A DNA stretch of 64,000 bases from Puccinia triticina (lineage: Eukaryota > Basidiomycota > Pucciniomycetes > Pucciniales > Pucciniaceae), in assembly GCF_026914185.1 (NCBI RefSeq), contig NC_070571.1:2542001-2606000 (forward strand), given 5' to 3'. Position numbers and translations under genes: made by a program. Numbering within the stretch: the stretch's first letter is position 1; each line of letters starts with the position of its first letter. The notes beneath the pieces are model-generated. The model was given only the letters and a program-made list of their open reading frames with translations. It was not told the DNA's origin and did not search any database. Of the stretch, positions 10,724 through 22,459 are shown in pieces.

Positions 10724-11926
10724 CTAAACTCCTCGAAAACAGTGCAGAAAAGGCAATTTAAACATTGTCGTCATCTCAATCAACTCTATTTCTCCTTTCC
10801 CGGCGCTCCGTAGGATGCTCCGTGTTTGTCGTATTTCTTCCGGCCCGTACGCCCTGATACGTAGCTTGTAGCACCTTGATGCCCAGCGGCTGAGCGTACA
10901 AATGTGCTTTGGGCTCATCCCTAGCGCGTGGTGCAAAGAGGCCCCTCCCACGCGGAAACTCTGGTTTAGAACGCCTGGGCAACCGTGGCTTGTCAGAGCT
11001 CTCTGAATGCGTGTGGCCACGTCACGCCTCGTGAGGTATCGGCGCGCTTCGCCTTTGCCGTAACCAAACAGGGAGGTTCTGTCTGAGTCCACCTCCGCCC
11101 ATTCCTTCTTCAGCGCGTCGACCAGGCATAGCACGCCGTTTCGTTTTGAGGGCATGATGAGCTGAGGAGCGCCGGGTGCCGCCGTCGTTGCCAAGCGTAA
11201 AGCGAGGGTTGCCACAACTCCCCTTTGAAGTATTTGGAGAACGCAACGCCGGACATCTACAGGGCTGAGGCGTATGACAGTCGCGGAAGTCAGCTCGCCC
11301 AGGCGGGCCAGACCCCAGGATGCCACCAAGGCCAAACCCGCCGCGGCGCAATCAAAATCGTTTCCCCCGGATCTGATGTTTACTATGGCGACGAGTTGCC
11401 ACCACATGACCGTTGGCGTTGGAGCACTCTTCGCCAAGGTGGTTTTCATTTGAGCTGAGGACTTTAGTATCAGGGCTATCCTAGCCTCGTTCGCAGCTGT
11501 GGAAACCGCGCTGTGGTAGTCATGCCAAGCCCGTAGACCTGAGATGCATCTGCTGATGGAGGATGAGTTGATCTTCCCGGGGTTGCGCCAGTGAAGGCGG
11601 TGTGACCCGCCCAGACGCAGAAACGTTCCAGGCCTATGCCCTGACAGGAACCCGAATGAGTGGTTCCTTTGTGAACCAGCAAAGCTTCAAGAACCTTTTC
11701 ACGGCAGTTGTAGCCGTTTAAAGTCGACTCCTTCCAACCCTTGAGGAGCACCAAGTCCGCCGCAGAGGGTGTTCGTGCCATTAAAGCCATTGGTCATGAA
11801 TTCTTTGACGTTGCGGAACAAAACGGGCGCTTGGGATGGTTGAAGTCCACGTGGAGGGGTAGGAATTAGCAAAAAGAAGGCCTCTAGGGTGGAGTTATGA
11901 AAACAAAAACTGCTCCACCAGGGCAA
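10724..11926 (-). pseudogene. Crypton-like tyrosine recombinase, copy 1
   Basis: The frame 10724-11449 (241 residues) holds the catalytic core of a tyrosine recombinase. GLARLGEL carries the first catalytic Arg, QSFRVGGAS the second (the usual His three residues before it reads Gln), RWASRCYKLRIRAY the Trp and the nucleophile Tyr. Upstream, 11449-11926 holds pieces of the N-terminal core-binding domain in two frames (LKGWKESTLNGY, ERFCVWAG, SGLRAWHDYHSAV), so at least one frameshift has occurred. Cryptons move through circular intermediates by strand exchange. Catalytic residues are largely kept but the gene as a whole is broken. Copy 2 starts 17 bp beyond it on the same strand. Confidence 0.72.
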
Positions 11927-11942
11927 AAGAGAACATTCTTGG

Positions 11943-12655
11943 CTAAAACATTGTCGGAGTGAAGATGATGGGAGAAACCGCGTGGTGGTGACCCTGTTGG
12001 GCGAGGGCCGTTTGGACCCGCGAGACCACTTCCCGTTTCATCAAGTGAAAGTGTTTGCCTCCCTGTTGGTATCTAAAGAGGGACGTCCTGGAAGACCCGA
12101 CCTCGGCCATGCGGCGACTGGGCAAAGCACTACTTGTTGCCGCCTCAGGACGATCAATTGAGGTGCGCCTGATTTGACTGTTTTGGCCGAGCATAAAGTG
12201 ACCGTCGTCACTTCCTCCGTGGCCTAGTCCACAGAGAAAGCAACGTCTGTCAACAGGAGAGCTGAGCTGTAAGCCAGTCTCCCTGTCTTCTTTGTGTAGG
12301 TTAGCTCGCCTAACCTGGCAAGCCCCCAGGACGCCACCAGTGCCAGGTCCTCGACGGCGCGGTCTAAGTCTGATCTCCCAAAGCAAATGTTGTTGATGGT
12401 GATTAGTTGCCATGGCATTACCGGGGGCTTTGGGGAGTTCGGGCGTCAAGTTTAGCGGAACATTTCAACAGCAACTCGATGCGCACATCATGTGTGGTGG
12501 GGAACATCGCCGAGTGGAAGTAGTGCCAGGCTTATGGGCCGGAGATTACCTCCGCGGCGTTGCCGAGTTGATTTTCCCCAAATTTTGTTGTGTAAGTGTT
12601 GCGGCCTGCCCAAACACAAAACCGTTCGAGGCTCTCCCCTGTGATTGGGAGGATG
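11943..12655 (-). pseudogene. Crypton-like tyrosine recombinase, copy 2, C-terminal part
   Basis: It shows the same core motifs as copy 1 (VASWGLARLGEL, GAPQLI, SSRTSLFRYQQGG) in several frames with stops. It ends before the catalytic Arg/Tyr segment, so the nucleophile is missing. Its upstream part continues at 19280 on the far side of the 12661-19274 element, with TCGAG duplicated at the junctions. The two parts read into each other across the duplication (SGERLD then ILPITGESLERFCVWAG). Confidence 0.65.
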
Positions 12656-12660
12656 TCGAG

Positions 12661-13819
12661 TGTCAGCCGGGCTACTATGATAAGTTAGAGCCTGGCTAAC
12701 AATTCTAGCATATGTAGTAGCGGCGCAAAGGGCCGCTAAAGATAAGATAGAAAATACGTTCTTTCACTAATAGTAGCGGCGCAGAGCGCCGCGCACAAGG
12801 ATAGAAAGGGTATTCATTAATGAATATTAATTGCAGCGCAGAAGCGCTGCGCACCAGAAACTATGCAATACATATCCCCTCAAACCTTAAACCAAGTTGA
12901 GGGGTAAATAGTAGAACTCCAGCCGAAAACGGCTGGAGAACCAGTTATGAATTGGTTGAAACCCGCTCTCAAGGTAAGAGAACGGGTTGCAAGACATTCT
13001 CCAGTTCAATTGAACTAGGAGAAACAACAACAGAAGGAACGATGTGAAACGGCCGGATGAGTGTAGCAGTAAAATGAACTACTGAATCTCCCTGGCCGCA
13101 GATGAACAGTCCAAGAATGACTAGAAAATCAAATACCCTCCCTCGGATCGAGGGAGAGAACCCGTCATCTCCAAAAGATGAATGACAGGAGCGATGTGGA
13201 TCCTAGAATCCTCGAACACTCCTGTCCAGGCTCTACTCCTCCGGCCGAAGAGCCGAAGGAAGAATAACTACACAGAGCTACAACCCTACCGGTTGTAGCT
13301 TGAATATATAAATGGGGGCCTTTGGGCGATTCAAGGTCCCCCAGATACATTTATAACCACTTCAAAGCTTTGCCCGTCTCGCCCTCGTCTAATCGACCTG
13401 TGTGCCAGCCAGACCTTGCCTCGACCTCGGTTTACTTGAATCGGTAGTCTTTTTTACCGCAGACCCTCGCTGAGAGTAAGTCTGCGTTTTTTCCCTTTTC
13501 TATTGGGATTTTATCCCAAACTATCTCCTGGGTGCGAGTAATCGCGCAACTACCCCCTTTCCAAGGGCCCCAGACGTCACAGGACACAAACACCCCTGCG
13601 CATTTTGTGCGCAGGCCCTATAAGAACCGCGGAGGGCACTAAACCACCCCAGGCGCCCCTGGCCCCTCCGTTAACCTCTTTTTTGGTTTCATTAGAAGTA
13701 GCTTTTCCAAAGCTACTTCGCACTTCTACCGCGCATTTGCTGCGCGCTGCATCGCACCGTGCTCTGTCGCCGGCGTAGCTAGAGGAGTATTCATACTCTT
13801 GGCATCACCGAGCCTGACA
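12661..13819 (+). repeat. 5' LTR of the decayed chromovirus (1159 bp)
   Basis: It is bounded by TGTCAGCC and CTGACA. A TATATAAA box lies at about 13305 and several short hairpins (GCGGCG...CGCCGC) are present. It has about 140 bp between 13040 and 13182 that the 3' LTR lacks. The junction shows short repeats (GATG/AATG), so the 3' copy probably lost the segment. Confidence 0.92.
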
Positions 13820-15920
13820 ATTGGGGGTCTGGCCGGGAACAAAACCCTTTATCACCCATAAACCCATAATCTACCTAGTTTATTTCGTTTATCCAACGAA
13901 ATAAACCGAACCAAACCTTACTTTAAGCTTATTTAAGCTTAATTAACTGTCTGATTAAATCCTTGCGCTCCGAGCACGGTAGGATACATAACCCTGTTAA
14001 GCTTAACCTATTAAGTTTAGCGCAGCTCCCTACCTGCTCTCTATAGCGCTCCACCTGCGCTACCCAGCGCAAACCAAAGCCGCTCTACTTCGCGCAACTT
14101 AAGCCGCGACCTTTAGCGCAACTAACCCAGCGCTCTAACGCGCTATAAAGCCTCGCTATTTCACGTAAGCCGCAACCTATAGCTCAACAAAAAGCCGCGC
14201 TACTTTGCGCAACTACAACCAACTCTTCAAAGACGCTCTCAAGCCCTGTTATCTAGACTCTAGAGTAAAACAATCATCTTGTACATACTTTACTTGTAGA
14301 AACGAGCACCTATGCAATGAATAGTTCATGAAAATCAAGACATACATGAGCCTTGCGGAGGACACCCTTCTGGTGGTGTAAATGCAATCCCTCTCCACAA
14401 GCTCTCTCTTAACCCAATAAGAGCAAATCTTCTACCTTCACAATATCCGCTTCACTAACAGGAAGCGTAGCGGTAAATTTTGTGTACATTGTTTTTTTAT
14501 CAGCGGTAGTTGCAAATAATCACCTCTACATTAGATCATAGCGTAACCTGTTGCACCAACCTAATTTTTGGCTAAAAATTAATGTAACTGAGTTCCGGTC
14601 AGCTACGCTACAGAAACGTTACAATATGCTACAGAGGATTTGTGAAACTAAAAAGGTTAGCATTAACTAATAAAAAATCACCCCAGGGGGAGAAAAAATG
14701 AGCAAAACAGAATTGAAATAAAGATACTATAACGAGGAAAGAATACACATGCTTATCTGATTGATAAGAAAGAGGTTGTTGAGTGAGGACAAAAGATATA
14801 AAATTGTACAATCATATTTGTTTTCAAACATTGAACTTTGCCCTCTCCCTATGTTTTTTTCCTCTACCATTCTGGGTGATTATTTATAATGACTGATACG
14901 GCAACAGTCATCCAGATGATTTTCAAATCCGGACATCCAGCACTTCTGCAGTCATTATAATTTATCAATTTGAAATCTCAAGGAATACAGAGGGATGAGT
15001 TCGGAGAACCAAATGTTTAATATGGTTGAAACATCATTTTGTAATACTCTCATATAGTATAGCAGGAGTGAAAAATTGACATGTCTGAGGTCAAATGTGG
15101 TCCCCTATGATCAATTAGGTCCCAATCCTGAAAAAACTTCACACAAAGTGTTTCACATATGTAACTATGGTTTTATGGAAAAAGTATATTCCAAGTAAAG
15201 AAATGAAATCAATCATTGACACTCTAGCATTGGTAGATAACAGATAAGATCTATCTAAACAAAAAAAAAAAAAAAAAAATTGACCCCATGCAACTCAGGA
15301 CTCCAATCCTGCCCAACCGCAAACTTGTGAGAACATTAACATCATGACACATGTGGTTTCTGAAATACGGGAAAATTCTAGTAATTGTGCTGCTATCTAA
15401 AATTCTGTGGCAGACTCTTTATTAACTAAATTAGGAAAATGATACTTGGAAAAACAGAAATCTAAGACCTTTGAGATCAAGGAATTAACTTTGCAACTTA
15501 ATGCAACAATAATTCACAAACTCAAAATTTCCATGCTTAAGCCAGAGTTACATTCTAGAATTGGACAGAAACAGTGGTTCCTTGCCCAAAATGAAACACA
15601 GGATATATGCATCAACAATGATTATAATCCTACACCACTATCTGTCACCAGTATGGAAAATCATGTTTTTATTCCTCTTGATAAATGTATCACCTCTGCA
15701 CCCAGATAGTGACAAGAAATCCTCTAGTGATTAGAGAAACTGAACTTTACTTTTTCACTGCCTCCTAACCATTGGCTTATCCACGGATTAGGCAAAGAAT
15801 GAGTATGTTTATTTATTTTTTGAACTAAGGAATTCTGTATCCAGGTTATCTCATGAGATTAAGAAAACTACCCCCACGCATCAGCCCCAAATAGTGGCAG
15901 AAACTCTATGACAAACCTTC
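13820..15920 (+). other. Interior of decayed chromovirus without recognisable coding
   Basis: AT-rich sequence where gag, protease and reverse transcriptase would be expected. A run of Alu-like GCGC/AGCGCAAC words occurs at 14000-14250. A frame at 15446-15709 (87 residues) has no recognisable motif. I see no intact domain. Confidence 0.5.
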
Positions 15921-15924
15921 ATGA

Positions 15925-16020
15925 TATTTTGCGCACCAAATTAGCTTTCTCAGCATATCACCCGCAAACAGATGGTCTAGAAGAGAGAAGAATCCCGACA
16001 AGAAGAACTTCTCCAAAGGT
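15925..16020 (+). pseudogene. Integrase core remnant
   Basis: The frame reads RTKLAFSAYHPQTDGLEER, the conserved Ty3 integrase segment containing the catalytic Glu. It aligns by eye with STAYHPQTDGLAERM of the younger element at 35.7 kb. The following FCAFDLEFKN also matches the younger element. In an intact element the next block lies only a few hundred bases on; here it is about 1.7 kb away. Confidence 0.7.
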
Positions 16021-17539
16021 TCTGTGCATTTGACCTAGAATTTAAAAACATGTGATTATCTACGCACATAGCCTCTCCTCATACACCAGAGAATAAATTC
16101 AGCATAGCCCGGCAATTCATCGCTTGCCTAAAAAGAATTTTTGTCTTGTTTTACCGACGCCTATATCATCCTGTAAGCATAGGCGCAACTTCCTCATGTA
16201 CTTAAACAGAAGGACAACTTTGAAACATCCCAGCTATCATCTTTTATCCCTAGCCAGAGCCTGCAAAGAACCACTGTCACGAAGCGTGTCCCATACTCTG
16301 ATAACCTATTTTCCTTCTTCACTTCGAAGAATACATATCAACCCAGGAGACTCTATCTCCACCATCCTTAGTTTTAGGTACCTAAGCACTGTTTGCTTTG
16401 ACAAGCTCTAGACTTTGACAGTCTCAGATACAGACCAAAGCCTTTGACATGCTTTTTCATAGCTAGAATTTGTCTAGAAACCCCTAAAACGTAGACCTTA
16501 GCTCATAAAACTTGGTGTTAGGAAGCTAGCTTCTTATCCTTTAGACTTTGTCTGAGTCTAGACGGCCAAAAACCTAGCCCAGCAACCATTATAGTTTTTT
16601 TTGCGTACAAGCCCAAGTCAAGAACGACAGAGCGCTAGAGCTCGACAACTGCTGTTAGTGAAAATAAACAAGAGCATTACTCCACTCCCGACCCATTATA
16701 GAAGTGGAAAAATTAGATCCGAAAGCAGCCAGAGCCCAGACCTGACAAGAAGGAAGCTCAGGGTCATTGATAAATTCCCTAAGTCCTCATCCTGGAGCAC
16801 ATGGCTCATAGTGAACATTGTTTCTGTAACAGTGACCAGCTAAGCCCAATCCAAAAAACCTCAGAAACAGGTCTTAATACACAAGAGCACGCCTCATGAC
16901 CTGAACATACTCCGTCCAATAACAAAGACATCAGAGAAGTAAGCTATGCAAAGCACTTAAGCAAGGAAGCAAGCGCTTTCTTACCTAGTAACAAGTACCT
17001 ATAGCACTGATTATCTCAGATTCCCATTCCATAGTCAAGAAAATGCCTGTCAAAGAGTATAAGGAACCTGACACTAGCGACTCAGTCTTGGGAATAAATT
17101 CCTTAGATTAGCTCATAGTGCTGATAAAGATATGTTAATAGATATTTATCACTATGTCTTCTCGCCATGACGCAGACCATCAACAAAGCAAATTCCTGTC
17201 ACACTTCTTTTCCTGAATCTTTTTGCATGTAAGGAAAACAAGCATCCTATCAGATCTTCAGATCTTTTACGTGTGAAAACAAAAGAACTCCTATGAAATT
17301 TTTTATCAAAGAGAAACAAGTAATAAAAATCCTAAAAATTCAGAACAAAGCCCTGACTACAAATTTTTATAAATATATCCCATTCAATATTTTGTGGTTC
17401 TAATCTTACCATCCTTCAGTGAATCTTGAGCAGAACAGCCAGATCCTAGGTGATGTAGCAGGTATTTGCAACATTTGAGAATTTGGAGCAAGGGGATGAT
17501 TGCTTAAACTCTGATCCAAAAGAAGTTGATCCAATTAGG

Positions 17540-17630
17540 AAAAATCTACCCAGAGAACATTTTATTCATGATGGTGTACTCAATCTACGTAACTACAGAG
17601 CTTCTAAGTGCAAATGAGATACTCTTGATG
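17540..17630 (+). pseudogene. Extra copy of the chromodomain tail
   Basis: The frame ends LNLRNYRASKCK followed by a stop. This closely resembles the true C-terminus of this element at about 18190-18213 (HLRNYRVSKHK then stop). A second pol 3' end therefore lies upstream of the proper one, which indicates an internal duplication or a nested relative. Confidence 0.55.
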
Positions 17631-17689
17631 ACAAATAGCCAATAGCTCACCAGACTGTGTTAGACTTTAAGCAAGGCTAGAAGCTGCAA

Positions 17690-18213
17690 AATAAAAATTC
17701 TACTAAATGTGTCCAAGAAGCAGCTGATTACAGCAAGATGTGCTGGGAAAAGAGTCATAAAGAGCCAGAATTCTGTATAGGAGAAAAATTGTTACTTTCT
17801 ACAATCAATTTTAACAACTTAGGAAGTTATAGAAAAATCAAACCCACCTTTGTAGGTCCATTTGTGATCAAAAACCTGCATGGTAAAAATTTGGTGGAAT
17901 TAATCCTTACCAAGGAAGGAATTCAGCAGAAAACACCTGTGTTTCCGGTGAGCCTAATAAAAAGATAGGTTCAGAGAGAATGAACCAGCCCCCAAACTTT
18001 TACCCGTACCAATAGAGGAGCCGTCTACCAAGGAGCAGCTTAAAGTACATAAAATCCTCAAAGATAAAAAAGAGAGAGTTTTAGGTAAAAGCACTAGGTT
18101 GTACCTTGTAAGATACAGAAACCAATCAGCAGATAAAGATGAATGGCTACCGGAGAATAATATCCCGGATGGAGCAATTCACCTACGCAATTACAGAGTT
18201 TCTAAGCATAAAT
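17690..18213 (+). pseudogene. pol C-terminal region with chromodomain
   Basis: The region 17738-17968 reads as the post-integrase barrel (FVGPFVIKNLHGKNLVEL, FPVSLIKR). After a frame change, 18048-18213 encodes a chromodomain (RLYLVRYRNQSADKDEW, then LRNYRVSKHK, stop). Chromodomains guide integration to heterochromatin in chromoviruses. The two parts are in different frames, so the gene is dead. Confidence 0.7.
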
Positions 18214-18255
18214 AGCTCAGCTAAGTTACGAGTAACTTATCTTGGTGGGAGGGAA

Positions 18256-19274
18256 TGTCAGCCGGGCTACTATGATAAGTTAGAGCCTGGCTAACAATTC
18301 TAGCATATGTAGTAGCGGCGCAAAGGGCCGCTAAAGATAAGATAGAAAATACGTTCTTTCACTAATAGTAGCGGCGCAGAGCGCCGCGCACAAGGATAGA
18401 AAGGGTATTCATTAATGAATATTAATTGCAGCGCAGAAGCGCTGCGCACCAGAAACTATGCAATACATATCCCCTCAAACCTTAAACCAAGTTGAGGGGT
18501 AAATAGTAGAACTCCAGCCGAAAACGGCTGGAGAACCAGTTATGAATTGGTTGAAACCCGCTCTCAAGGTAAGAGAACGGGTTGCAAGACATTCTCCAGT
18601 TCAATTGAACTAGGAGAAACAACAACAGAAGGAACAATGACAGGAGCGATGTGGATCCTAGAATCCTCAAACACTCCTGTCCAGGCTCTACTCCTCCGGC
18701 CGAAGAGCCGAAGGAAGAATAACTACACAGAGCTACAACCCTACCGGTTGTAGCTTGAATATATAAATGGGGGCCTTTGGGCGATTCAAGGTCCCCCAGA
18801 TACATTTATAACCACTTTGAAGCTTTGCCCGTCTCGCCCTCGTCTAATCGACCTGTGTGCCAGCCAGACCTTGCCTCAACCTCGGTTTACTTGAATCGGT
18901 AGTCTTTTTTACCGCAGACCCTCGCTGAGAGTAAGTCTGCGTTTTTTCCCTTTTCTATCGGGATTTTATCCCAAACTATCTCCTGGGTGCGAGTAATTGC
19001 GCAACTACCCCCTTTCCAAGGGCCCCAGACGTCACAGGACACAAACACCCCTGCGCATTTCGTGCGCAGGCCCTGTAAGAACCGCGGAGGGCACTAAACC
19101 ACCCCAGGCGCCCCTGGCCCCTCCGTTAACCTCTTTTTTGGTTTCATTAGAAGTAGCTTTTCCAAAGCTACTTCGCACTTCTACCGCGCATTTGCTGCGC
19201 GCTACATCGCACCGTGCTCTGTCGCCGGCGTAGCTAGAGGAGTATTCATACTCTTGGCATCACCGAGCCTGACA
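18256..19274 (+). repeat. 3' LTR of the decayed chromovirus (1019 bp)
   Basis: Apart from the 140-bp indel I count eight differing sites from the 5' LTR and no transversion. Six involve CG versus TG or CA. At one of these the copies read TTCAAAG and TTTGAAG, which can both come from TTCGAAG. Confidence 0.92.
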
Positions 19275-19279
19275 TCGAG

Positions 19280-19477
19280 CCGCTCGCCCGAGACCTCGCA
19301 GAATTTCTTGAATTTCTTGCCCGCGTTGTTGTAGCTGTGTATGGTGGATTCTTGCCAGCCCCCTAGAACAACTAGGTCGGCTACGCATGGTGCATGTGAT
19401 TCCCAGGCGATGTTACGGCGTGGCGGTGGCCCCGATTTCTCTTCCAGCTTTACATAGTTGCGCCCATCAATGGCCAA
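19280..19477 (-). pseudogene. Crypton-like tyrosine recombinase, copy 2, N-terminal part
   Basis: The frame from 19477 reads a core-binding domain start (WESHAPCVADLVVLGGWQES, TIHSYNNAGKKFKKFCEVSG) and runs into the LTR element at 19279. It belongs with 11943-12655. The open frame suggests that this end decayed less than the rest. Confidence 0.6.
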
Positions 19478-19479
19478 TT

Positions 19480-20726
19480 AAAACACATGCCAAAACTGGT
19501 GGAGGCGTTGGCTAGCCAGTGTATTTTGGTTTCTTTAGGCACACCTCCATATGCTTATGCCAATGGCGACGGTTTCTGCCCACGCGGTGTTTTGACGCGG
19601 TATTAGCCCTTCCCAATCTGCCTTCAGCTTGAGTTGAGCCCGTCGCCGGCCTCAAGTCCCAGAATTCCACAATGGGGAGGTATAACTACGGCGTGGTCGA
19701 AATTGTAACCGCCTGAAAGTGTCAGATTTCAGGCCCGGGCCCGGCCCGCTTGGGCATGACTTCGCCTCAGCTCAATCTAGCTCTACCCAGCCAAGACCTC
19801 AGCGCTACAGTCACCCCTGGAATCACTCAAGCCACCGAGTGTAAGTTTCTTTCCTTGCTACTTTCCCTTACGACCAAACCAGGGTGTTGCTTGTAAAATC
19901 AGCCCTGATGAAGCAGTCGCAAACTAACCCTCCCTGCATACCGTGTCATACAGACCACGAGCGCATGGACGAGGATTCTTCCCGGGCTAGTCGTGACGAA
20001 TCCATCGCGATACAGTCTCTATTCACCTGGACTGGTCTCATGTAGACAGGACCAGATGCTTGGTACGTAGCAACAGTGATCTTACCTGTATGCTGCAAGA
20101 GGACCTTAAAAGGGACTGACTCGTTCTCCTTTTTTCATTTCTCCTCAGTCGTTCTTAGATCTATTTTTCCCTGTTCATCCACTCGACTCACAATCAACCC
20201 GCTCCCGCTGTTCATCTCGCCACACATCACACATCACACATCAGCATCCTATTTCCCTCGCCTTTATCAGCAGCGGTAGCGCGACGACCTCGTTCCGCGC
20301 CATTGCCATTCTCGGCCTTTATTCCTCTTTCCAGTTTCATAGCCTTTTGTCTCTTGCTTCCTTCCATTCTTATACACTTCGTGTGCCATATAAAACAACA
20401 CTTGTAGCTGCTGCACTACCCCTGCCCTTAAGTCTTGGTATTCTCACAGAAAGCTCCTCAGTACAATTAATTGAGGCGTCCCTGTTTACACCTATCTTGC
20501 TGAGCGCAGAGAAAGGGTCACCAATGCTCCCATAAACTCGTCCACGGAGAACGCGACGTCTCTCAAATGTGTCGTGACTTTTGTACGCAAACCGTCTCAA
20601 CAGAGAATTGTTCAAATTTAATATCCTCGACAACCCTTTACCTTTTCACTGAATACCCTGATGACGCATTACTTGCAATGTCTTTGGACAGTGACCGTCT
20701 GTTGACCACTTAGCTCTGTTACACAC

Positions 20727-20740
<14 letters not shown>
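19480..20740. other. No gene recognised
   Basis: Mixed sequence with short C-rich and CT-rich stretches (20100-20400). No supported reading frame or repeat. Confidence 0.5.
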
Positions 20741-20741
<1 letters not shown>

Positions 20742-20766
<25 letters not shown>

Positions 20767-20768
20767 TT

Positions 20769-20800
<32 letters not shown>

Positions 20801-20811
20801 GCTACGAAGCC
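20742..20811 (-). tRNA. tRNA-like gene, isotype uncertain
   Basis: The minus strand folds into a 70-nt near-cloverleaf. The acceptor stem is GGCTTCG/TGGAGCC, the D-arm GCTT/AAGC, and the T-arm CCGGG-TTCGAGT-CCTGG. The internal promoter A box (TAGCTTAGTGG) and B box (GGTTCGAGTCC) are perfect and T-runs follow. The anticodon stem pairs only three bases (GGC/GCC) and the loop reads CTAGAGT, so the isotype cannot be fixed. It may be a decayed tRNA or the head of a tRNA-derived SINE. Confidence 0.55.
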
Positions 20812-21630
20812 TGAGTTGCCAGATTCATAATCTAACACACACTTGGGTGTATGTCTTACCGTTGTGTTGCGTTGAATTGAAAGAGATTGAGCTTAAAAAG
20901 GGCCTTGGGACTGCGCTAGTCTTTTGACGGAAGGGTGAGCGCACCGTATGAATCTCGTGCGTGACTTCTGTTCAATACCAAACGGTCAATCGGACAATTT
21001 GTTAGGGACGCGTCGTAGGCCTAATTGGTCTGATGACAATTTGTTTAAAAAAGTGTCTTGGGACTGCACTAGTCTTTTGATGTTGGGGTGAGCGCACGGC
21101 GTGAGCCTCAGAGGTCTTTTAGACTGTGATATTCCTTGTCCAGCCTCCTGTTTGTGTGGAGAAAAATTATGGTCACAAAAGTCTTGGGACCGTACTAGTC
21201 TGGTGACGCGAAGGAGCATCGAGTTTGCAAAATTTTCCTAGGGACCGGTGATGGTTTCTGGTTTCACATTTTGGTATGTGGATTCGAAATCTAGGGACCC
21301 ATGATTAATTGGATTATTGGACTGTAAGAGTATCACAAACTAAGTGAAGAATAAAAAGACGCGTAGTTGGCTATCGGGTACGATCTCCCTCTGATTCAGA
21401 TTATATTGTGTTAGACGTCTGTGAAGGCTGATAAAGCTAGTCTGAAGATCTCGTGATGATCCGACACAGCGCCTATGGCGCCAACTAAGCCATGCTCATT
21501 CATCGCTTCAACAGAGTTTAGAAAAATTTTGCGGCTCTGCTGTCAAGAGTACTGGAAGTTCCAAAACCGTCCCTTTGAAGACACTGGACTGTCTTCGCTA
21601 TTGGGACATTACCAATGCCTAGAACAATCA

Positions 21631-22455
21631 TTACATACTTTGCGAGTATCTTATCGCCTTGATCTTGAGCTTCTTTGATTTCTGAACATATGTGTCCCTT
21701 TGGACGTTGATCTCATCCTCGATCTCAATACTTGGAGACAGCACCGGAACAGATATGACCGAATCTGAGCCTAAACCCAACACTGGGTCGCTACGCTAAC
21801 CATAGCGGTTAGCGTAGCGTAGCGCAGCGCAAATGCGCTATTTTTTAGCGTAGCGTTAGCGCAATTGCACGCATATGCGCTAACGCTACGCGCACGCGGT
21901 GCGCAGCTATTTTAGCTGATAGCGTAGCGTTAGCGCAGATGCGCGCAATTGCGCTAACGCTACACATGCAGGGCGCAAAAGAGCGCGCGCTACGCTGCGC
22001 TACAGCGCCTTTAGCGGGAAAAAAGGGCTTTTTTCCGCCAAAAGCACTGTAGCGCAGCGCAGCGTAGCGTAGCGACTGTAGCGGCGCGCTAACGCTAACA
22101 AAGAATTGGCGCGCTGTTAGCGCCGCTGAAAATTAGCGCAGCGTAGCGGCGCTAACAGCGCGCTAACGCTATGCAAAATAGATGAGCGCTTTTTGCCACT
22201 ACACTAACGTGTAGCGCTGAAATAGCGTAGCGTAGCGTAGCGACCCAGTGTTGCTAAACCCGTTGGGGACTTTGCAACACCACTATGATGCTGATCTTCT
22301 CCCTCATCTGGAGACACAAATTTGTCTTCGACAGTCGTGACTTTGGACTGCCTTGTTACAGATCCTTTTGGAATGGATGCGACAGGGGCCAACGACTCCG
22401 CTACGCCTGATTCATCCGTGCTAGCTGTCTCGACTCTGCGTCTGGCCGCGGACAC
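21631..22455 (-). pseudogene. Small reading frame interrupted by a MITE
   Basis: Coding appears at 22455-22261 (start MSAARRRVETASTDESG) and at 21770-21631. When the MITE and one copy of its duplication are removed, the frame joins cleanly (KSPTGL then GSDSVISVPVLSPSIEIEDE) and runs to a stop at 21631. The product would be about 110 residues, hydrophilic and acidic, ending in a Lys-rich tail. I do not recognise it; it might be an exon of a larger gene or part of a gag. Confidence 0.45.
21778..22253. mobile_element. AGCG-rich MITE, copy 1 (476 bp)
   Basis: The terminal inverted repeats begin CAACACTGGGTCGCTACGCT. The flanking duplication is CTAAACC (21771-21777 and 22254-22260). The interior is built from AGCG/CGCT words with many nested palindromes and has no coding capacity. 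A second copy lies at 61332-61808. Terminal sequence and duplication length would fit a hAT-like or Dada-like source, but I cannot assign it. Confidence 0.85.
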
Positions 22456-22459
22456 ATTG

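Larger units (their letters stand above)
12661..19274 (+). mobile_element. Decayed Ty3/gypsy chromovirus with 5-bp target duplication
   Basis: LTRs lie at 12661-13819 and 18256-19274, both starting TGTCAGCC and ending CTGACA. The target duplication is TCGAG (12656-12660 and 19275-19279). A purine tract (GGTGGGAGGGAA) precedes the 3' LTR. The inside is heavily mutated and AT-rich; only islands of pol remain, including integrase (AYHPQTDGLEER at about 15950) and a chromodomain before the 3' LTR. LTR identity is about 99% apart from one 140-bp indel, so the decay of the inside is much greater than the LTR divergence suggests. The element may have been mobilised by another copy. Confidence 0.9.
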
